Source: JAJYIW01 sp963781665 (lineage in GTDB: Bacteria; Chloroflexota; Anaerolineae; Anaerolineales; Anaerolineaceae). Taken from it: a stretch of 64,000 nucleotides of DNA. The notes under the pieces were generated by a model. That model did not search any database. It saw nothing but the letters and a program-made list of their open reading frames with translations, and was not told the origin of the DNA. A program made the translations under genes and the position numbers. Location: contig CAWAGA010000002.1 of NCBI GenBank assembly GCA_963781665.1, positions 3,782,001 to 3,846,000 on the forward strand. The letters are read 5' to 3'. Shown one piece after another: positions 27,198 through 38,255 of the stretch (position 1 is the stretch's first letter; every line of letters begins with the position of its first letter).

Positions 27198-27990
27198 CAT
27201 TTCTGAAAGCATTTTGATCCGCCATTTACGTGACCTGCCTTATTTCCGCGCCATGCTTCGAGCGGTAGAAGACAAGTTTTACCAGGATATTTCTCTGGCA
27301 GCTCCGGTCCTGGATATGGGCTGCGGAGATGGTCATTTTGCTTCAGTTGCATTTCGCCAACACCTGGATGTTGGTATCGACCCATGGGTTGCGCCATTAA
27401 AAGAAGCACAACGCCGTGGGTGTTACCGTATGGTACTTCAAGCGGATGGCGCTCGGATGCCTTTCCCTGACAACTGGTTTGCCAGTGCGGTCAGTAATTC
27501 AGTTTTGGAACATATCCCTCACGTCGACCAGGTTGTGGCAGAAATCGCCCGGGTAGTGCGCCCAGGCGGCTTGTTCGTATTTTGTGTCCCGAACGACCGG
27601 TTCACGGTCGAGCTGCAAGGTGCAACCGTTCTTCGCAAGATTGGCATGCACTCAGCCAGCCAATCCTATTCTCGATTGTTTAACCGGATTTCACGGCATG
27701 CCCACACTGACTCTCAAGCAACCTGGCAGGAGCGGCTCGCAAAAGCCGGCTTTAGCGTGGAAAAAAGTTGGGATTATTTCCCTCCCAGGTCGCTCCACGT
27801 GTTGGAGATGGGCCATTTTTTCGGCTTGCCTTCACTGGTGACCAGAAGAATAACCGGGAATTGGATCCTGGTGAAAAATAACACCAATCTTTGGCTGCCC
27901 TGGCTAATCACTCACAATCACGTATTAAATCCTATCAGTAATCAAGGTGTCTATTCTTTCTATATCACCCGAAGAACCGATTCCGCTTAG
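27187..27990 (+). CDS. Class I SAM-dependent methyltransferase
   Basis: A 267-residue protein with the SAM motif VLDMGCGDGHFASVAF (about residues 39-54), motif II GADGARMPFPDN-like (here QADGARMPFPDNWF), and SNSVLEHIPHVDQVVAEIARVVRPGG, the methyltransferase type 11 pattern. Such enzymes in glycan loci O-methylate sugars or modify lipid carriers. Translation overlaps with the GT4 gene, so the two are probably made together. The specific acceptor is unknown. Confidence 0.88.
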   Translation: MENSISESILIRHLRDLPYFRAMLRAVEDKFYQDISLAAPVLDMGCGDGHFASVAFRQHLDVGIDPWVAPLKEAQRRGCYRMVLQADGARMPFPDNWFASAVSNSVLEHIPHVDQVVAEIARVVRPGGLFVFCVPNDRFTVELQGATVLRKIGMHSASQSYSRLFNRISRHAHTDSQATWQERLAKAGFSVEKSWDYFPPRSLHVLEMGHFFGLPSLVTRRITGNWILVKNNTNLWLPWLITHNHVLNPISNQGVYSFYITRRTDSA

Positions 27991-28005
27991 TTTGGATTGT
28001 TTAAC

Positions 28006-30201
28006 ATGGATGAACCAAGTGTATTGGATTTTATTATTTCAAAAATAAAGTTCTGGCAAAAATCCACTCTCCACCTTCCTCCTGCCGAAAAAAGATCTCT
28101 ACCCGATATCGAAGTTGAGGGCAGGGATTTTCACGATTCTCTGAATGTTGACCTGGAAGAAGAAGCAGCAACCGAAACCACGCCTCAGGTATTTGAAAAG
28201 CAGTCACTTTCAGCGGTGAATTTCCCATGGTTGACTGTGGTTGCATTGGTTCTGGCGATCATCGCTCAAAGGACTTTCGAACCAGCCTCAAACCGGGACT
28301 GGAAGTTCGGGGTGATTGGGTATGCAGGGACAGCTGTGTTGTTGGTGGTCGCCTATTTTCGAAAAGAGTGGAATTTACCTTCGGCCAATCCTAATAACGG
28401 TTCATCATCTTTCCCGCTTCACCTCGACCGCAATGCTCTGTATATTGGGATTCCACTGGCTTTGCTCACCTTTCTGGCATTCGGTGGGGGAATGTTCACC
28501 TATTTCAACCTGGCTTTGTGGCTGGTCACAATTGGTGTTTTCATCAAAGCTTTTTGGATCAGCCAGCCCAAGGCAGTCCCCTGGACCAGGCGGATATGGT
28601 CGAAAATAACACAACCACGCTGGCACCTTAACATCACCTGGTGGACAGTCCTCGTTTTCATTGTGGCTGTGGTGGTTCTTTTTTATCGTTACTTCCATAT
28701 TTTACAGGTACCTTCAGACATGATCAGCGATCATGCCGAAAAACTCCTCGATATTTTTGATGTTGTCAATGGAAAACCAGGTGTTTTCTTTCCCCGTAAT
28801 ACGGGGCGTGAATTTATCCAGTTCTATTTGACGGCTGCGATTGTGATATTGTTCAAGACCGGCTACAGTTACTTGAGCCTCAAGCTTGGCACCATTTTCG
28901 TTGGGGCGATCACGCTGCCTTACATCTACCTGTTGGGGAAGGAAATTGCCAACAAGCGAGTCGGCCTGGCAGCAGTGTTTTTTGCGGGGATTGCTTACTG
29001 GCCCAATTTGATCTCTCGTATTGGCTTACGGTTTCCACTCTACCCCATGTTTGTTGCGCCAACCTTATATTTCTTGCTGCGCGGAATTCGCCTGCGTAAA
29101 GTGAATGATTTTATCTTTGCCGGCATTGCATTGGGATTTGGCCTGAACGGTTACACGCCTATCCGGGTGCTGCCATTTGTAGTAGTTGCAGCCGTTATTA
29201 TTTATTTACTGCACCGCCAATCTGCCGGAGCCCGAAAGCAAACGATCATTGCCCTGGTGATCCTGGCAATCGTCGCGCTAATTTTCGTAATACCACTGGG
29301 GCGGTATGCAGTCGATAACCCGCAAATTGTTTTTTATCGAACATTGACCCGGATTGGAACGGAAGAACGCGCTTTTCCAGGCCCTCCTTTACAAATATTT
29401 TTCAGCAACTTCTGGAATTCGATTATCATGCCTTTCTGGTCTGATGGGACGGTTTGGGTAAATTCCATTCCTGGAAGGCCGTCCCTCGACGTGGTCACAG
29501 CTGCTCTATTCCTGATCGGATCGGTGATGGTTTTGATTCGCTACATCCGTCATCGGAATTGGGTAGACCTGTTTTTATTAGTCTCGATCCCCTTGTTGAT
29601 GATGTCGTCGATCTTATCGCTGGCCTTTCCGGATGAAAATCCCTCGCTAAACAGATCTGGCGGGGCAATTGTCCCGATATTCCTGATTGTTGCCATGGCG
29701 TTTGATAGCATCCTGACTTCGATCCGCAACTATTTATCAGGGAAAGCCGGCCTGGCTGCAGCCGGTGTCATTGGCGCGTTTCTGGTGGCAGCTCCTCTTG
29801 TCCAAAACTATAACCTGGTATTTAATCAATTCGCTACCCAATACACTCAATCTGCCTGGAACACTTCCGAAATGGGGCAGATAGTAGCTTCATTCACCGA
29901 CACCTATGGCTCGATTGATAATGCCTGGGTGGTTGCATATCCCTACTGGGTTGACACTCGCCTGGTCGGGATCAATGCAGGTTTCCCAACCCGCGATCTG
30001 GGGATCTGGCCGGAGAATTTTGGAACCACCGTGTCGCACCAAGGGGCAAAATTATTTTTGATCAATACCCAAGATTTTACGGCCATAACCCAATTGAAAG
30101 CAACGTACCCAGGTGGGATCCTCTGGCTGCAGGCTTCAAAAATCGACTCATCCAAGGACTTTTTTGTCTTTTTAGTTCCGCCCAGCGGAGGAAATGGTTA
30201 A
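28006..30201 (+). CDS. GT39-like polytopic glycosyltransferase
   Basis: A large GT-C-type membrane protein (731 residues from ATG 28006; a TTG at 27997 is possible). It has a soluble acidic N-terminal segment of about 70 residues, then about twelve helices. An Asp-containing first extracytoplasmic loop (PSDMISDHAEKLLDI) and the GKEIANKRVGLAAVFFAGIAYW helix pair are characteristic of GT39/ArnT-like enzymes that use polyprenyl-phosphate sugars outside the membrane. A periplasmic C-terminal domain of about 100 residues ends the protein. Stop and next ATG overlap as TAATG. The N-terminal soluble extension is unusual for the family. Confidence 0.8.
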   Translation: MDEPSVLDFIISKIKFWQKSTLHLPPAEKRSLPDIEVEGRDFHDSLNVDLEEEAATETTPQVFEKQSLSAVNFPWLTVVALVLAIIAQRTFEPASNRDWKFGVIGYAGTAVLLVVAYFRKEWNLPSANPNNGSSSFPLHLDRNALYIGIPLALLTFLAFGGGMFTYFNLALWLVTIGVFIKAFWISQPKAVPWTRRIWSKITQPRWHLNITWWTVLVFIVAVVVLFYRYFHILQVPSDMISDHAEKLLDIFDVVNGKPGVFFPRNTGREFIQFYLTAAIVILFKTGYSYLSLKLGTIFVGAITLPYIYLLGKEIANKRVGLAAVFFAGIAYWPNLISRIGLRFPLYPMFVAPTLYFLLRGIRLRKVNDFIFAGIALGFGLNGYTPIRVLPFVVVAAVIIYLLHRQSAGARKQTIIALVILAIVALIFVIPLGRYAVDNPQIVFYRTLTRIGTEERAFPGPPLQIFFSNFWNSIIMPFWSDGTVWVNSIPGRPSLDVVTAALFLIGSVMVLIRYIRHRNWVDLFLLVSIPLLMMSSILSLAFPDENPSLNRSGGAIVPIFLIVAMAFDSILTSIRNYLSGKAGLAAAGVIGAFLVAAPLVQNYNLVFNQFATQYTQSAWNTSEMGQIVASFTDTYGSIDNAWVVAYPYWVDTRLVGINAGFPTRDLGIWPENFGTTVSHQGAKLFLINTQDFTAITQLKATYPGGILWLQASKIDSSKDFFVFLVPPSGGNG

Positions 30202-33200
30202 TGGCAGCGATTGAACAACCACTGGAAGATCGCCATCCCTTACCGGTGACCTCTTTGGGCAAAAACAATTGGATCTTCGATGTCCTCCTGGTCGTCGTCT
30301 TAATCGCTGGAGGCTATTTCCGGCTGATTGGCGTTCATTGGGACGACAATACGCACCTGCACCCTGACGAACGTTTCTTGACCATGGTCGAGACCGCAAT
30401 TACGCCGGTGCCCAGCCTGGACCAATACTTTAATACAGCCACGTCAACTTTGAATCCTGCCAATCGAGGGTACACCTTCTTTGTCTATGGAACCCTTCCG
30501 ATTTTTATCGTCAGGTACGTGGCTCAAGCTGTCTCGCAAACCGGGTATGACCAGGTGGATATCGTCGGCCGCTATTTATCTGCACTCGCCGATTTATTAA
30601 CCGTTTTGCTTGTGTATTTGATCGCCTTGCGTCTATATAATCGCAAAGTAGGCCTTTTGGCAGCTGCTTTTGCAGCGTTTAGCGTACTGCCCATCCAGCT
30701 GTCCCATTTCTTCACTGTGGACACATTTACCAATTTCTTCGGATTCCTGGCTGTCTATTTTGCAGTTTGGATATTAACGAAATCGCCTGAAAACAAGCCA
30801 AAGTCATTTTTTGTGAACAGTATTCCCTACGCTTTGTTTGGTCTGGCGCTGGGAATGGCAACTGCATCAAAAATTAACGCAGCCGCCCTGGCATTCTTAT
30901 TGCCGGTGGTTGAATTTATTCGATGGTCTCGCAAGCCCAAAGCAGAACAGCAGTCCCAGATTTTACCGGCCTTGGGGTACCTGGCTGTGGCTGCAGTCGT
31001 CAGCCTGTTGATCTTCCGCATTTTTCAACCTTACGCATTCACCGGTCCAGGGTTTTTTGACATCAAACCCAACCCGAACTTCATTAATAATATGATTTCG
31101 TTGAACGCCCAGGCCAATGGATATGTCGACTTTCCTCCGGCTTTACAATGGGCAGACCGGCCGCTCACGTTTTCGTGGACGAACATGGTCGATTGGGGAT
31201 TAGGCCTTCCATTGGGGCTGCTTGCCTGGGGCGCTTTCTTATGGATGGGTTGGCGTATTGTCAAAGGGCAATGGCGGCAGCACCTCCCCCTCTGGATTTG
31301 GACCGGGGCATATTTCATTTGGCAATCGGTAAGCTTCACCAAATCGATGCGTTACCAATTGTTGATCTACCCTACTTTGGCAATCATCGCAGCCTGGGCG
31401 TTGGTGGCACTATGGGAAAAGGGAAAATCGAGCAAGATTACCCTTCCTCGCATCCACATAAAATTTTGGAGAAAACCGGCCTTCTGGCGGATCATCGCCA
31501 GTGTTTTAGCCGCCATTTCGGTTTTAGGTACGCTGGCCTGGGCATTTGCGTTTACGAGGATTTATACGCGGCCGTTGACCCGCGTTGCAGCCAGTGAATG
31601 GATTTATCAAAATGTGCCCGGCCCAATCAACTTAAAGATTTCTACATCGAGCGGGACTTACAACCAGCCGCTGTCTTACCATTCTGGGAATATCGTCCAG
31701 GGGGGGGACCCCTACACAATGGCGTTTCTCAGCCAGCAAGATGGCGCTGTCACCCAGGTGACGATCCCTTACATTACCGATACCAATCCACAAACGCAGC
31801 AATTGGACAAGACAATCCGGGTAAGCCTTGCATCTCCCTCAACACCGATGACAGCTATAGCTACAGGTTCGCTCACCGATATATTTAGTTCTATCGGAGG
31901 CGATCCACGCGGGAAAGACTTATTCGATATCTTTCGATTTTCCCGCCTTAGTCAAATCTGGAGAAGAATACCTGCTGCGTATCGATGAAACTTATGGCCA
32001 GGGTACCATCCAGGTCATGGGACCGCTGCAGCTAACTGTGATGGAGTCCGGCTATCCTGTTTACCAATCACTCCCACCGCCAGTACAGACAGTGACAACG
32101 CTCCAATCGTATTCAACGATTTTTGCCTCCCAGGCCGATGGCTTGCTGGGTGAAATCTACCTTCCGCACCTGGTAGATCAAAGCGCAACCCCTGGAGCAA
32201 AAACCTTGCAGGTGAGCATTACTCCATTGACATCTGCTGGAACCGGTTCGGTTTCTACAGGGACGGTGACCAGTGTTTTCCCCATGACCTCAGATGGTCG
32301 CGGCGGTGAATATCTGGTTAAATTTGATACACCGCTGCCGATTCTCAAACAGAACCTGTATTCGTTAAACATCAAATTCGTATCTGGCACAGGAAACATC
32401 GCCGTCTATGGCAGCGCGCCAGCATTAGAGAGCTCCTGGGATGATGCACTTCCACAGCCGATAAATGGTTATGGTCCATTCGATTATTACAATGGCATCT
32501 ACCAGGGAGATCTCAATTTCGAGATGTACAACGATGATAACCTGGATAAGCTCAAGCGATTTGAAACGACCCTCGACGAAGCGAACTATATTTTTATCAG
32601 TTCCAACCGGCAGTGGGCAACGACGGTTAGAGTCCCGCAGCGCTATCCCCTTACGATTGACTACTACCGCAACTTGTTGGGATGTCCTGCCGATCAAAGC
32701 ATCATCTGGTGTTATTCCGTTGCGCAACCCGGTATGTTCACAGGTAACCTGGGGTATAAACTGGTGGCGGTTTTCCAGTCCAACCCCAATCTCGGGTCGA
32801 TCCAGATCAACGATCAATTCGCCGAAGAGGCTTTTACCGTTTACGACCATCCTAAAGTGATGATCTTCGAAAAAGAGGCCAGTTACAGCTCGCAGACAGT
32901 CCGAAACATATTAGGAGCAGTAGACCTTTCGAATGTGATCCACGTGACGCCCCGTGAGGCAGGATCACTGCCACCGCCCCCGAAGACGTTGATGCTATCC
33001 AGCAGCCTGATGGCAGAACAGACGGCAGGTGGCACCTGGTCTCAACTTTTCGATTGGAACGCGATTCAAAACAAATATCAGGCTGTTGGGGTGATTATCT
33101 GGTACCTGGCGGTCTTTCTGCTGGGCTTGCTAGTTTACCCCCTTTTCAGGATTGCATTCCCAGGCTTGTCGGACCGCGGTTATCCGTTGGCGCGGACGGC

Positions 33201-35706
33201 AGGGCTGCTCTTGTTATCCTTCCTGGTTTGGATCGGGGGCTCGGAAGGCATTCCATTTACCAGGGTAACCATCACCGTAGCAATCCTGATCCTGGCGTTG
33301 ATCGGGGGTGCCCTGGCGTTTTATCAGCGCAAGCAGCTCAAGGAAGAGTGGCGGTCTAAATCTCGTTATTTCTTGATGGTCGAAGGTCTCGTACTGGCTT
33401 TTTTTGTGGTCGATTTATTGATCCGTTTAGGGAATCCTGACCTGTGGCATCCATATTACGGCGGCGAAAAGCCAATGGATTTTTCCTTCTTCAATGCGGT
33501 AATTAAAAGCACAACTTTCCCCCCTTACGACCCCTGGTTTGCCGGCGGTTATATCAATTATTACTATTACGGATACGTTATCGTCGGCGTACTGGTGAAA
33601 TGGCTGGGCATTGCTCCTTCGATAGCCTATAACCTGATCTTGCCGACTTTATTTGCCATGGTAGCCATGGGAGCTTTTTCCTTTGGCTGGAATATCATCC
33701 AAAGCCGAAAGCGACCGGATGACCCTTTCCAGGACGCAGCGGACCCAGATCCAGACCCGGAGCCGGAATCCACACCTGACTCGCCTCAATCTGAAGTGTC
33801 TCCGGCTGCAGTCGGTTGCAGATCTGGCCTGACGCCGCTAACGCGGTTGAAAAAAATAATTTATGTTGAAAGTGCTCCTGACCCTTTTTCGGAAAGCACT
33901 TCAAAAGGTGAACGATTGGCTGTGTTCGGCCATCCATTTTGGATCGGATTGGCTTCATCCATCGGATTATTGATTCTGGGCAATTTAGGGACGGTCAGGA
34001 TGATCTGGCAAGCGCTCCAGAAATTAGCGGCGCCTGGCGGAAATATTACCGATGGTTCGATTTTCACCCATTGGCTATGGTCAATCCAGGGTTTCTTTGT
34101 TTTCCTTTCCGGAACAGGCTTACCGATCACGACCAGTGACTGGTATTGGGTTCCCAGCCGGGCAATCAGCACAGCTGGCGGAAATGAAATCACCGAATTC
34201 CCCTTCTTCACCTTCATATATGCTGATCTGCATGCTCATTTGATCGCCCTGGGAATCACAATTCTGGCATTAATCTGGGCGCTGGCGATTATACTGGGTC
34301 GGGCGCACTGGGGTGAAAAGGATGGGAAAGGGAAATTTATCGGTCCGGTAGTATCTCTATTCTTGGGCGCGCTGATCATTGGCTCCTTGCGCCCAACCAA
34401 TACATGGGACTATCCAACCTATCTCGCCATCGGTATAGTTGCCCTGGTATACACCCTGTGGCGTTACTTTGTCCCTCGGTCACCTGATACGGTTTTCGGC
34501 CTTCAGCCAATGGTACAGCGCTTGCTGGTTGTTGTCATCGGAGCCGCCGCACTGTTCGGATTGAGCCTGGTCCTTTTTGAGCCATTTACACGCTGGTACG
34601 GCCAGGCGTATGAAGCTTTTGCTGTTTGGACGGGCGGGCACACGCCCTTCTGGTCATACCTGACCCAGTGGGGTCTATTCCTTTTCATTATCGTCACCTG
34701 GATGGCCTGGGAAACATACGATTGGATGAAATTTACTCCCATGTCATCCCTGGTCAAGCTGCGCCCATACCTGCTGCTGATCGAGGTGGCTGCACTTATC
34801 CTGGTCGGAGCGGCAGTCTATCTCACGATAATCATGAAAATCCAAATAGCCTGGGTGGTGATTTTCCTGGCTGGTTGGGCAGCAGTGCTGATCATCAGGC
34901 CAGGTCAGGCTGATGCCAAGCGCGCTGTCTTGTTTATGATTGGCACAGCCCTGGTATTGACCCTGTTTGTTGAGTTGTTCGTCCTGGTCGGTGATATTGG
35001 CCGGATGAATACAGTTTTTAAATTTTATTACCAGGCCTGGACACTTTTTGCCCTCAGTGCTGGTGCTGGATTTGGCTGGCTGATTAAATCTCTCCCTCGC
35101 TGGCATTTTAGTACGCGCATGGTCTTGCAAACAGCCGGGTTGGTGCTGGTCGCAGGCGCTGCTCTTTACCCGATCACTGCCGCTCCATCAAAGATCAGGG
35201 ACCGGATGGCCCCTAATGCGCCCCATACCCTAGATGGTATGACGTATATGGCTTATTCAACTTATACTGACCCTGGCACCGGGGTAACGTTTCAGCTCAA
35301 TCAGGACTATTTGGCGATCCGCTGGATGCAAGAAAATGTTCAGGGTTCGCCAGTGATCGTCGAGGGCAATACACCTGAATACCGTTGGGGCTCGCGCTTT
35401 ACCATCTATACCGGCCTCCCGGGGGTTGTCGGATGGAATTGGCACGAACGCCAGCAGCGGGCATCATTACCATCGAACCTGGTCACCGACCGGATTGCCG
35501 AGATAACCAATTTTTACACCACCACCAACCAACAAGTTGCATCGAATTTCTTGCAGAAATACAACGTTCAGTATATTATCGTAGGGCAGTTAGAGCGCGC
35601 TTATTATCCCGGCCCTGGAATCGATAAGTTTTCTGAATGGAACGGCGTCTTGTGGCAGCAAGTTTATCAAGATGGCCAGACCGCCATCTATAAGGTACTT
35701 CGATGA
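30201..35706 (+). CDS. Giant GT39-YYY (DUF2298) fusion membrane protein, frame-broken
   Basis: Two open pieces (30201-31988 and 32017-35706) join into one frame of about 1,834 residues if one base of GGGAAA at 31911-31916 is removed, reading ...GGDPRGKTYSISFDFPALVKSG... Domains in order: GT39-like transferase (about 1-430) with the acidic loop WDDNTHLHPDERF; two similar periplasmic beta-sandwich domains (about 470-620 and 630-930); then a DUF2298/Chlor_Arch_YYY domain with YINYYYYGYV near residue 1118, an Asp/Pro-rich cytoplasmic linker near 1180, EFPFFTFIYADLHAH, RMNTVFKFYYQAW, and a C-terminal soluble domain with VVGWNWHERQQR. The beta domains span the break, arguing for a single gene. Likely uses polyprenyl-linked sugars at the outer membrane face; this is inference. 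Confidence 0.75.
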
Positions 35707-38255
35707 TTTCTATCATTTCTTTCATCCTCTGGTATCTTGCCATCATCTTACTCGGTTGGCTTGCATTTCCGATAGCCTACCGGCTCTTGCCCAGGCTTCC
35801 GGACCGCGGTTATACGATTGCAAAACCCTTAGGGTTGTTGGTATGGGGGTTCATATTCTGGTTGTTAGCTTCCTTAGGGGTGATCCAGAATTCATCTGGG
35901 GGGGTTGTCCTGGCACTCATCTTGTTAGCGGGGATTACCCTCTGGGCTGCCTGGCGGGATCGTTTGGGTGAGATTTGGAGCTGGGTCAGGACTCATAAGA
36001 AATTAGTTTTGGTATCAGAAGGCCTTTTTTTGTTTGCTTTTGCTCTTTGGGCTTTCATCCGCGCCGCTAATCCGGATATCTCGGCGACTGAAAAGCCCAT
36101 GGAATTATCCTTTATCAATGCAATCCTACGTTCACCGGCATTCCCGCCCAACGACCCCTGGCTTTCGGGATATGCGATTTCGTACTATTATTTCGGCTAC
36201 GTGATTGTATCGATGCTGATCCGTATCACTGGGGTAAGCTCAGGTATCGGGTTCAACCTGGCTATTGCGCTGTGGTTTGGCTTGACCGCTCTGGCGGCTT
36301 ATGGTGTGGTGTTAAATCTATATCATCTATGGCAAAACAGAGTCGGGGCAAAGCAGGCGCGAGGGCTTTATTCATTACCTTTGTTTGGTCCCGTGTTTGT
36401 CTTGATTGTGAGCAACCTCGAAGGCATCCTCGATGTGCTGCATTCTGCAGGTGCGTTCTGGACCCAAAGTGCAAGCGGAACTTGGACATCGTCCTTCTGG
36501 CAGTGGTTGAATATCCCTGAGTTGACCAGCCCACCGCCTTTGCCTTTATCCTTAATGCCAACCCGCCCAGGTGGATTAGTCTGGTGGAGAGCGTCGCGAG
36601 TGGTGCAGGATTACACCCTTAACGGCTCCCCTCGCGAGATCATCGACGAGTTTCCTTTCTTTTCATACCTGCTTGCTGATCTTCACCCTCATGTTTTAGC
36701 GATGCCTTTCGTCATCCTGGCGATTTTCTGGCGCTCAACATATTGTTGGGCGGCGGCGGAGGTTCGTTCAATGTAATCGGCTTTCGGGTTCCGCTGAGCA
36801 AGCCTTCATTTCTGCTGACTGCGGTTTCACTGGGTGGATTGGCTTTCCTGAATACCTGGGACTTCCCATTCTATATCGTGCTCTTCTGCGGGGCGTATGC
36901 AGTTTCCCAATATTTTCGCGAAGGGTGGAGCCTGCGTCGCATCGGTGAATTTATTTACCTGGCCTTGATCCTGGGCATTACTAGCGTCGTTATCTATCTC
37001 CCGTTCTACGTTGGTTTTCAATCCCAGGCAGGGGGAGTGTTGCCCAGTTTGATTTACTTTACTCGCGGGACCTATTTCTGGGTAATGTTTGCCCCGCTGC
37101 TCATCCCTATCTTTGCATTTATTTTCTACCTTTGGAAACAAAAGAAAGATAAGGCTATCATCCGGCGCACAATCGATCTGGTTGCCATCCTGATTTTTGG
37201 TTTGTGGGGGCTATCCTACCTGTTCGGATATGCCATCAGCTTGCTTCCAAACCTGGGTAACCTCTTTATGAGCGTCCAGGAAGGCATCGATGCACCTTTC
37301 ACACCGATAAGTACCTTGCTTACCACGGCATTCGTCGACCGGTTGTTAGCGCCCGGTACCTGGATTACGCTAGGGGTTTTGTTAAATTTTTGTTCTTGCA
37401 CTTTTACAAAGGAATCCTGACAAAAGCGGGGGGGAGGAAGCTGAAGAGGTTACTCCAGATCCAGACCTGCACCAGATCCTGGCCGAACATCACGTTTTCC
37501 CACTCCTGTTGATTCTGATCGGTGGACTGCTGGCGCTTTTCCCGGAATTCTTTTACCTCCAGGACCAATTTGGTTACCGAATCAATACTATTTTTAAATT
37601 CTATTTTGAGACATGGATTATCTGGGGCCTGGCGGCGGCTTATGCGATTGCCGTCCTTGTCAGCACCCTTCAGAAAACCTGGAAAGCGATCTTCCAGGCC
37701 GGAGTGGTTGTTTTGTTGTGCATCTCTTTTGCCTATCCGGTGTTTGGATTATGGAACAAAACTAACGGTTTCGATCCTTCGACCGGATTTACCTTAGACG
37801 GCAATGCTTACCTGGCACAATATAACAGCGATGAAATGTCTGCGATTGAATGGCTGCAATCTGCTCCGGTGGGAGTCATCGCCGAAGCAGTTGGGCCGCA
37901 GTACTCCAGCTACGCCCGCGTTTCCGAACACACCGGTTTACCAGCCGTTTTAGGGTGGCCCGGTCACGAAAGCCAGTGGCGCGGAGGATATAACGAAATC
38001 GGTTCGCGCGAGGCAGACATCAAGACGCTTTATGAGACTTCATCCTGGCAGACTGCTTTGACCATCATCCAGGAATATAATATCAAGTATATATACGTTG
38101 GCAGTTTAGAGTTGAGCTCATACCACGTCAACCTTTCGAAATTTGATACCTTTTTGAATGTTGTTTATCAACAGGGCAGTGTCACAATTTATGATGTACC
38201 CACACAATTCGAAACGCCATCTGAACAGGTTCAATCTGGAGCGGTTGTTCCATGA
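35703..38255 (+). CDS. DUF2298 (YYY) membrane protein, frame-broken twice
   Basis: Pieces 35703-36776, 36743-37420 and 37509-38255 form one protein of about 850 residues once a T is restored at TTTT 36724-36727 and an A removed at AAA 37384-37386; the second repair turns a stop into LLIFVLALLQRNPDKSGG and opens the linker to the third piece. It is a paralogue of the C-terminal half of the preceding giant protein: EKPMELSFINAILRSPAFPP, DPWLSGYAISYYYFGY, EFPFFSYLLADLHPH, RINTIFKFYFETW, and a C-terminal VLGWPGHESQWR domain ending YIYVGSLE...VYQQG. The ATG overlaps the previous stop. Family function is unproven; it belongs with GT-C-like membrane enzymes. Confidence 0.8.
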
